From Isoetes taiwanensis (Eukaryota; Streptophyta; Lycopodiopsida; Isoetales; Isoetaceae), in NCBI GenBank assembly GCA_021234155.1, contig JAJEKV010000017.1, forward strand, positions 10,175,525-10,239,524: DNA of 64,000 bases, given 5' to 3'. Shown one piece after another: positions 57,401-64,000 of this stretch. The translations under genes and the position numbers were made by a program. Below the pieces are notes generated by a model, which saw only the letters and a program-made list of their open reading frames with translations, was not told the DNA's origin and made no database searches. Within the stretch, counting starts at the first letter, position 1. Every line of letters starts with the position of its first letter.

Positions 57401-60400
57401 CATAAAGACTTTGTTTGTAAGATAGTCTCATGTTTGAGTAAGCACAGTTTGCTCTTGGCACGCGTTTCCTGTCACACATTCCCAGAAAGACTTATCTACA
57501 AACAAGGAAGTATATTTAGGACAAGGAATTGTATATAATTTATGCTGGCAGAGTCGAAAAAAGGGATAGATTGGTACCAAGGAATGTAGAGGTTGACATC
57601 ATGGTCAAGTAGTTGGCTTTGAGGTTGGTTATTTCATATAGGTTCAATTTGGAGGTGCTTAATTTTGTCAACATGCCCCACTTTTAGAACTCTCTCTTAT
57701 GAGAAGTTTAAGTTTTGGTCCAAGGATTCACTTTAAGGTACTTCTTCATGTCAAAGCCAACCATTTTAAACATTCTAGGATCAAAGATTTAGAGTGCTCT
57801 AGTATAAGAGACTCTAACAAATCCTAGAATGCCCTAGAAAATTTGAGCCATCGATTGGCTGGCTGATTGATGGATGGATATCCATAAAAATTACTAGGAC
57901 ATTAGGATGAAGTTCAAAGATAATTAAAAGAGCTTTTTGGTTATCAAATGCATGCTTGGGCCTATTGGTTAGCATGGGCAGTGGAGGGGCCGACATGTCA
58001 ATGGATCATATCAACAACAATTTAAGTGTGGTCTAGATGTGATATCCACATTAGATCTAGACTGTTGGAAAATGGCCGGCCATAAAGACATATATGAACA
58101 CGAAGATCTGAACAACATAAAAGATCTGGACAGTCACAATTGAGATATGTATATGTACACTCACCAAAAATATAGTTATCTTACATATCTCTACCTGGAA
58201 GACTTGAAGCTCAAAATTTGCCTTCTCCAACTCTGTTGACTTGACCTGAAAAGCATTCTCTATGGAAGAATATTGATGCTTTGTCTTGCTTATTCCAGAT
58301 GCAATCGTCTCACGCCTCTTGTCAGCCATAGATTCTCTTCTGTTGAGATCACGTTGTAACAAGTTACTCTGACCTCGTAAAGCTTTCAGTTCCCTTTCCA
58401 TGTTTGCCCTTTCAGCCTAGTAAAATCGAGATAAGAGTTGTTGCTAAATCAGCATCCTCCAAAAGCAATGTGACAATGATTTACCTCAAGCTTGCTCTTG
58501 TCCTGGAGAGTACTCTTTAGCTTAGCCTCCACATCTTTAGTCTTCAGCTTCAACCTATCCAACTCCTTTTTCATATTATCCCTCTCCTTTTCAATAAGCG
58601 ATGGTCCAGCTTTTGCACTTAGAATCTCCTTCCGTAACGCTGCAATCTCTGATCGATGCTGAGATGTTTCTATATGATGTTGGTCACAGCATCTCTACTT
58701 CAAAGCAACATAGAAACATTATACGCTTGCCACAAAATTTACTCAAGTACTATCTTTCTTTACCTCCAATTCTGCCTGGACCGTGTTAACTTCTTTCTCC
58801 AGTCTTCTTATCTCTGCTTCCTGAACTTGCAGTTTTGCCTCCAACAGTTCCTGAATACTCCAAAAATAGATATAGAACTATGTCAGAACCACATGCATCA
58901 ACACAACTGAAGAGACACTTGGGAAAACGTTGTTTGATAGCTACCTTCGTGTTTTCTAGCTCCATGTTGATATTCACTAGGTGAGCAAAATCAGTGTCTT
59001 GTTTAGCAAGAAGCTCAACCTTCTCCGCTAGCTGCTGGGCATTGGACTCCAGTTCCAACAAAAGCCTCATACGTGCAGCTTTTTCCTCCGCAAGCTTAAT
59101 TTCTAAGTCTTCCATAAAGTGAATTGTTCTGCTCGACTTACATCTTAATTTCCCAACATCATTTGACAGAATTTCATGTTTCTCAGATAGCAAATGAACA
59201 TTTTCTGTGACTGATCTTTCTTCCATAACACTAATATCACTGTCTTTTTGCGTGGATTCAGCCTGATATCTGTCATTATCCATCTTTCTGCAGAGCATGT
59301 CTATCTCTTCTTCTAATGTAACATTTCTAGCTTCTGTAATTGCCAGTTTGCCTGCAAACACATCCCTCTCCTGCTCGTATAAAGATTTCTCCTCAAGTGC
59401 ACACTTAAGTTTATCAGCTAAAATTTGAAGCTCCTGCTCAAAGTGTTGGCCCTTTTGGCCCAAGTCTTCATCGATGCTAGATAGTTTGTATTGAACGGTT
59501 TCCACTGCATCCCCCAGACCATTTTTCTCAATTTCAATCTTTATTTCTGATTGATCTAGAGTCGTAGGGGAAATACCATCGCAAATTATGTCAAATTTTC
59601 TCTTCAGTCTCCTCTGGGAGGGCACTTCTGCATCTTGTTTATTTGTCAATTTTGCACTTATCTACATATCCAGATTACAAATAACAGAGCTGTCATTTAT
59701 GCATCAGAATGGGATTGGTAAAAGCATATATTACCTCCAATTGTAGACACCTAAAATCGTGCATTAGCATCTGAAGGCTATCTAATGCATAAACTTGAAG
59801 ATTACCAATTTCATCCTTAAGGTCACAAAATGCTGCAATGAGCACCTTATCACACATTTCCATCTCTCTCTGTGAGAAACACACGCATCTTTAATGCAAA
59901 AACATCAAACCTTTGTAATACAAGCTGTACTATGCACATTTTACAGGTACAAGAAGAAAAAGAATGTACTTTCCATTACTTAAGGAACACTTTCAAAATT
60001 AATACCTGAAATTGTATCTCCTCCTTCTTTGACTCATCAAACGACTTCGGTTTTTTCGATCCCTGACATAGACATCATGATATTACTCAAATAATAAAGT
60101 GATCCAGAAGACAAGGAAACTAGTGCAGCTATTATCCAATGGCTACCACTAAACTTCATTGCAGCAAAAAGACAATGAAACCAAAATGAGAATATGCGGA
60201 GCTTATAAAGGTTCTCAGTATCAAAATTCTGTTCATTTAGAAGCAGAAAATGGTGCTTATACATGAAGTGGAACTGCATTTACCTGAACCTGCAATGCCT
60301 CCATAAGCAGAGACGCCTCTATTTCACAGTCACCCATACTCTTGCACCTTTGGTACCCCTCCAGGTTATTGGCTAATTTCACATTATGACTGTTCTTTTC

Positions 60401-62257
60401 ATGCCACGATAGTTCTCTCCTTAGATGTTCAGTTTCACTTGACAGCCTCTTTATCTACACGCCAAATGATTATTTTAAGAACATGCCGCATAAGGTATGA
60501 TAGAATACATTGAGTAAACATACGCATTGACAAGGTGGTGTTATGCCTCAGCCATTGTGTTAAATGCTCAAATTAACACGGCATTCAACGGTATCTTTAG
60601 TTAGATAAGTTAGAGACTTTCTTTCACAAGTTTTCTAGGTCGTTTGTGTATCTGGCACCAAGTCAAGCTGCAAGTTCTAAATTTTTTCCAACTGGAGCTG
60701 ACTTCAATGGAGCTTCCCACAAAGATGCAATTCTACAAAAGATTATTTTTTTGATATTAATAATAATGGTTTTATCCATCTAACACATAAACTGAGACGT
60801 ACCATTGACAGTTTAGAGTATCATTCCCTCAGCTTGAGCTAACAAAGGCTATGCAGCTAGACCTATGGTCGATCGCTAAAAAAATATATGCAAACTTGCA
60901 TCGTATGAATGAGTTGGCAGGTCAAGTATCTTTATACATTTCTTCTGCAATATAGTAAATTATCTTTAGACATGTAAGATTTATCACCGATTTATGTCAT
61001 TTTTGTAGAAAGAAGCCCAATGCTTTCAAGTATTATCCAAATGCTAAACATATGTTCATATCTCCTCGCCATTTCATAGAGAAGCTAAATTGCCATTCTT
61101 TCTCTCACGTGTCCCATGTATTATGAACTATGAACTCTCTTGTATTTTGTGAGCCTATATCCCTACCAAAACTTATCAGATTTGAGGATCATAGATGTGT
61201 AGCTCTCTACCTTCATCAACTGAACATGAGAAAAGAAAAGAGATTTGCTAAGGACACGGGAGGCAGAAATTTTAGGCATGGCATTTTTCATTGGGACTGA
61301 CAAAAGGAATGAGTGGAAGCCTTGTCTCATAATTCCTTTTCTTTCCTTCCTGACTTCTTTCTTTTTACAGTACTACGTTCACCATCTCCATGCATTTGTA
61401 GATTCCGTTGATACAGGCTGCATAGAGCACTATAAAAATTGCATAGATACAGCACCATAGGCTGCTTCATGGGTGGGAGTTTTCAGTGGCAGATATCTTG
61501 GATTAGCAGGAGGCAACCAATGGTGTCTTTCTCCAACATGAAAGCAAAAAGTTTAGGTTCCTGGAAAGTATGTCATTGACCAGGATATTGTTTCATCCAT
61601 GTAACAAGTTCCCTCAATTGGAAACTAACCCTGCCTGCAGCAAGCAAAATCCATATTCATTCTGTCATTTGCGTGGAAAAATGGAATTTCGCCTGCCCCC
61701 AGATAATGATCAGCTGGCCAACTTATTCAACCACCATTGCCCATTGGTTTAATAAATCATGAACACACTGAATCCTGAAACATATCAAATATATCAACAT
61801 ATTAAAAAAAAACTTACTTCAGAAATGGCAGTCTCATGCTCCCAGCAAAGATTCTGAAATTTAGCTTGCAGTTCAAGAAGTTCTTCCTGCACATACAAAA
61901 CAGTTAAGAGGGACATGTACTTGCTTTTTCAAACCTCTATATCACTTCCATGTGATCTGGTGTAAACTGCAGTACCTCATTTGACACCATTCTATCCATT
62001 GAGGATCTTTTCCTTCTTTCTGCAACATACATGCAAGCGTTCGCTTCAAGGAAATTAGTGCTTTGGTCAGGGCTCAATTTCCCCTCACCAAGATTTTTAT
62101 CAATCGAACGGTCAGGGCTCCAAATAGAATGGTCCATGGCTTCGTCTTCTTCAGATAACTTCTCAAATGGAGGCGGCAAAGGAAGTTTTCTGTCCCTTTT
62201 TCCTGACACTAAAGGTTCAAACATACCCTTCACAAACGCTTTCTTGGCACTTTGTAT
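49830..62257 (-). CDS. KIN-12-like (phragmoplast kinesin) coiled-coil tail, 5' end off window
   Basis: Twenty exons chain in phase on the minus strand to give about 1,150 residues ending in TAA at 49,832-49,830. Nearly all of it is Glu/Lys/Leu/Gln-rich coiled coil. The best family match from memory is the tail of plant KIN-12 (POK/PAKRP1-type) kinesins, based on segments such as MERELKALRGQSNLLQRDLN and EAKLQVQEAEIRRLEKEV. These act at the phragmoplast and division plane. No motor domain is present, since the upstream exons lie beyond 64,000. Another large coiled-coil protein (nuclear-envelope or Golgi type) remains possible. Introns are mostly 80-900 bp, with two of about 2.3-2.5 kb filled by copia remnants. 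The exon list is given in the block entries. Confidence 0.65.
51830..52288 (-). repeat. Copia 3' LTR in a kinesin-like intron
   Basis: Read on the minus strand, a short purine tract (TCAGGAGGGC, 52,298-52,289) is followed by an LTR-like start, TGTTAGCTTATGCTGATGTG. The block TGCTGACCTGGCACTGCATGC and the following CTCTATGTAAGC match the second LTR-like sequence at 53.4-53.88 kb. The far border is not defined. Confidence 0.55.
52311..52655 (-). pseudogene. Ty1/copia RNase H C-terminal part
   Basis: The frame shows IWLVHLYEDLGI, the LYCDNEGAICHAKDH block, LDIKVCFIGENLDSGFIALV and DQTTDGFTKPL, which are the characteristic end motifs of copia pol. The frame continues to a stop directly before the putative polypurine tract and 3' LTR, as expected for a copia 3' end. 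The upstream RT is missing. Confidence 0.85.
53088..53225 (+). repeat. Three-copy ~50-bp tandem repeat
   Basis: The unit (ACAGGTTTGAAGATGTGTAC followed by ATTATGAACATTCAAATGT) occurs three times with small changes, starting at about 53,088, 53,142 and 53,187. A (GTTGCA)n stretch lies at 52,902-52,922. It is intronic and non-coding. Confidence 0.8.
53350..53881 (-). repeat. Second copia LTR with its own polypurine tract
   Basis: On the minus strand the purine tract AAAAGAGGAAGAA (53,895-53,883) precedes TGTTAAATGTTTG (53,881 down). The sequence ATGCTTGTTGCTGATATGACG and a TATA-like CTCTATATAAACC match the LTR at 51.83-52.29 kb. A polypurine tract before this copy marks it as a 3' LTR, so the 52.3-53.9 kb stretch is not a simple LTR-internal-LTR element. 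Confidence 0.55.
53965..54318 (-). CDS. Kinesin-like gene, exon block 4
   Basis: Exon 54318-54226 (31 codons, EMKSHAASLLDNTRKLSDPH...) and exon 54071-53965 (35 codons plus 2 nt, VSGLEMEIVSTNEKCKKYEE...) sit between two large introns, each carrying copia remnants. The second exon ends in phase 2, which the next exon at 51,444 completes to an Arg codon. Confidence 0.75.
54480..56295 (-). mobile_element. Degraded Ty1/copia element in a kinesin-like intron
   Basis: In minus-strand order: 5' LTR remnants (56,295-55,800, partly duplicated), primer-binding-site-like sequences, leader, RT-RNase H connection (55,368-55,138, DPTLYRQLVGSLVYLTITR), RNase H end (about 54,904-54,656, PTKHLDLQVCFLREEL), polypurine tract CAGAAGGGG (54,640-54,632), then a 3' LTR starting TGTTATTAGAG at 54,631. 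The GCCACTCTAA block occurs in both LTRs. Most of gag, protease and integrase is deleted. Confidence 0.75.
55678..56195 (-). repeat. ~270-bp tandem duplication of a copia LTR/leader segment
   Basis: Two copies, starting at about 55,678 and 55,948, share AGCCAAT(G/A)GCAAT(G/A)CGAGTT, ATCTTCACTCCACTTTTGCC, GTTTGGGACATTTGGAAAAG and AATGAATGACTATATA. Each contains a diverged primer-binding site on the minus strand (TGACATCAGAGC and TGGTGTCAAAGC). Confidence 0.8.
56653..58850 (-). CDS. Kinesin-like gene, exon block 3
   Basis: Exons 58850-58764 (29 codons), 58658-58485 (58), 58416-58195 (74), 57266-57048 (73), 56967-56878 (30) and 56802-56653 (50) are all phase 0. The segments KKELDRLKLKTKDVEAKLKS and MERELKALRGQSNLLQRDLN are the ones that suggest KIN-12. 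The 928-bp intron 57,267-58,194 shows no transposon domain that I recognise. Confidence 0.75.
58945..60454 (-). CDS. Kinesin-like gene, exon block 2 (long coiled coil)
   Basis: Exons 60454-60284 (57 codons), 60062-60006 (19), 59869-59735 (45) and 59661-58945 (239) all begin and end in phase 0 with GT-AG borders. The largest exon holds heptad-rich helices broken near its start by a basic patch, QRRLKRKFD, which could be a nuclear-localisation-like signal. Residues are otherwise typical of long rod domains. Confidence 0.75.
61818..62257 (-). CDS. Kinesin-like gene, exon block 1
   Basis: Exon 62257-61976 (94 codons) follows the acceptor CTTATACAG and ends NE|GT. It is partly acidic and Pro-rich (LPLPPPFEKLSEEDEAMDHS) with repeated S-P-D motifs (WSPDRS, LSPDQS) that could be proline-directed kinase sites. 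Exon 61886-61818 (23 codons) opens the coiled coil with EELLELQAKFQNLCWEHE. An upstream piece at about 62,527-62,380 (SRLAIAICTYESHIRFMEEA) may be a further exon, but I could not fix its donor. Confidence 0.7.
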
Positions 62258-62529
62258 CTGTATAAGATGAGCAAAGCATAACGACAAGTACAGCCAAATC
62301 AGCAAGAATCTAAATAGGATACGCAATAAACATGCATGCTACATAACAATGCTATCTCGTCTAGGAGATGACAAGCTGCTTTTTGTCAATTGCTGCAAGC
62401 TGAATGATAGCTAATTCAAACCTCCTAAAGGTTTGTGCCTCTTCCATGAACCTTATGTGGGATTCATATGTACAAATGGCGATGGCCAGCCGAGAATTTG
62501 CTGACTCCGTGCTGAAATTAGAATTTTCA

Positions 62530-64000
62530 GCCCCGTTGAGAGGCCACAGCTCTCTCACCATGCACGGCGCGATGCTGAGGCAATGCTTCAGCTATGGCCT
62601 TGCTTACTCAGCCAATTTTCAGCGCTGAAGGAAAAATAGTTCATGTGAGTCACCCATTAATTTTGGGCATGATTCTGATACTACTCCCTACACCTTTTCA
62701 AAATGAATACTGCAGATCCAATCATGCAATCTCACGCAAGAGGGTTGACCATGTAAATTGGCAAATTTGGTTTAGAAATAGCAACTCTAGTTAGCAGCAT
62801 GCTGTTTGTTTAGTTTTAATGATTGTAACAAATAACCAATTTTCTCAAAGTCTGCATTATCTGAATTTGCAGGGAGCATTACAGCTGGTTAGAGTGATGG
62901 TTCATATCCATCCCATCGGAAGGTTGAGAAAAGCCAATACAACCTAGTTGAAGCAGTTTATTTTTCAAAACACTGTGCTCAACCTTCGAAATGAAGTCTC
63001 TCTTATTCTACAAGTTGTAAAAAAGGAAGGTACAAATTGCCTTATGCTTGATAGGCCTTATATGTATTGCAGCATGCTTTTCCCATCAAAACAATTCAAA
63101 TATACCAACCCAGATACAGCCCAGGGAATCCTCCATAGACGGATGTCATTCTCATCAAGGGTCTTAATATTTATAGAATTTTCATATACAGAGCCTTAAC
63201 CTGCTCCAAGCATGTTTGACATCATTCACACCATGGCATGCAACTAGCACTCACACCAATTTTATAAGAAGCAAAGCCCTTCTGTTTACCTTTTGTTACA
63301 CCTACTACATTCATCCACAGTGAAATCTCAAGGACCAAGCTATTTATTATACCTAGCAAAAGTTACATGGACATGGATCAAAATGTCCCGAGAGTTGAAT
63401 GAACCCCATGTGCCAACCAAAGACTAAGGCTAGAAGCGCCCTTCTACCACTACCACAGCATCCTTCTAACAGCTGATTTTAAAAAAAAAAAGGAATGGTC
63501 CAAGGATAGCAGAAAGGGTTCTGAAGCAAGCAAGAAAGTTTCAGACAATGATGAAGCAGATAAGGATACATTTAAAGTGAGGAGAGCTTCCCTGATGCAT
63601 GGCCTCCTTTCAAGCAAGTTAGGGCACTGCTGATGCATGTTCTCTGATTTTTGTCCAATGCACTTAGATTGTCTGTATCTTAATTAAAGAGGAACAAAAC
63701 GTGAAAGGCCAAAGAAATGTCTTCCCCAACCTGGCCATGGGAAAGTAGACATAGCTGACAATTCCAAAAACAGGATTCAAGGTAAAGGTTTTGGTTCCTT
63801 TCCCATTACTTTGGCATTCCATGCAGCTGCTTCGCGTGGCCCAATCATCGTAATCAGTGGTTGTCTTATAAATACCGCAGCAGGGTCATTGACCTTAAAC
63901 AGAGAAAACTAAATCCAGTACATCAATGATGCAAGTTACTTGCCTGGTATGACTGACAATTTGGTTTCAATTTCAGAAACAAAAAAAATTGACATTGCAC
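62530..64000. other. Right edge: probable intron of the kinesin-like gene
   Basis: If the kinesin-like gene continues beyond 64,000, this stretch is intronic. I see no exon with a convincing motif. A plus-strand frame at about 63,497-63,635 (SKDSRKGSEASKKVSDNDEA then KVRRASLMHG) looks protein-like but has no partner exon. Confidence 0.3.

Noticed and set aside
62031-62270. 79-codon plus-strand frame
   Set aside because: It is the antisense shadow of the kinesin-like exon 61,976-62,257.

Overview
The window is nuclear DNA from a land plant. The evidence is a complete multi-exon gene for the GDP-mannose pyrophosphorylase alpha-like protein of plants (KONJAC/GMPPA type), the long coiled-coil tail of a second multi-exon gene that most resembles KIN-12 phragmoplast kinesins, many GT-AG introns, and typical plant retrotransposons (chromodomain Ty3/gypsy, Ty1/copia, L1-type LINE, a hAT-type MITE). 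The density of decayed and nested transposons suggests a large genome such as a fern, lycophyte or gymnosperm, but the sequence alone does not settle the lineage.

Layout. 0-6.7 kb: a gag remnant, then a tandem array of a roughly 1 kb repeat, here called R1, arranged in about 2.1 kb higher-order units, followed by CpG-rich and GATC-biased DNA. 6.7-17.9 kb: about 11 kb with no gene I can support. 17.9-18.3 kb: a CpG-rich short-repeat block. 18.3-24.5 kb: a degraded chromodomain Ty3/gypsy element (protease, RT, RNase H, integrase, chromodomain, polypurine tract, 3' LTR). 24.5-26.09 kb: the 5' half of an L1-type LINE (ORF1 and the start of the endonuclease). 26.09-27.8 kb: gag and probable 5' LTR of another gypsy element on the minus strand. 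27.84-29.54 kb: a second chromodomain-family gypsy copy, cut off inside RT. 29.54-31.6 kb: a copia gag scrap, a long hairpin and short repeats.

31.96-35.86 kb holds the GMPPA-like gene on the minus strand. I reconstruct 15 coding exons, all in phase, giving 415 codons plus a stop, with one GC-AG intron and a copia scrap in its largest intron. 37.25-38.35 kb contains a LINE 3' end and a fold-back repeat with a tandem-repeat arm. 39.28-42.58 kb is the 3' half of an L1-type LINE on the minus strand, ending in a (TTCTA)n tail. 42.6-44.9 kb is the R1 family again in inverse orientation, split by a 175-bp hAT-type MITE with a perfect 8-bp target duplication. An AP2 (RAV-like) domain fragment abuts the end of that array. 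49.83-62.26 kb holds at least 20 in-phase exons (about 1,150 residues) of the kinesin-like tail on the minus strand. Its N-terminal part lies beyond the right edge. Two of its introns carry copia remnants.

The two real genes are both transcribed leftward and have no evident functional link; everything else is transposon-derived or unassigned. The most notable structural point is that the two LINE pieces, 16.5 kb apart and in opposite orientation, break at complementary points of one endonuclease. This suggests an inversion that spans the GMPPA-like gene. I found no CRISPR array, operon, rRNA or convincing tRNA gene, and no clear evidence of an undescribed enzymatic system.
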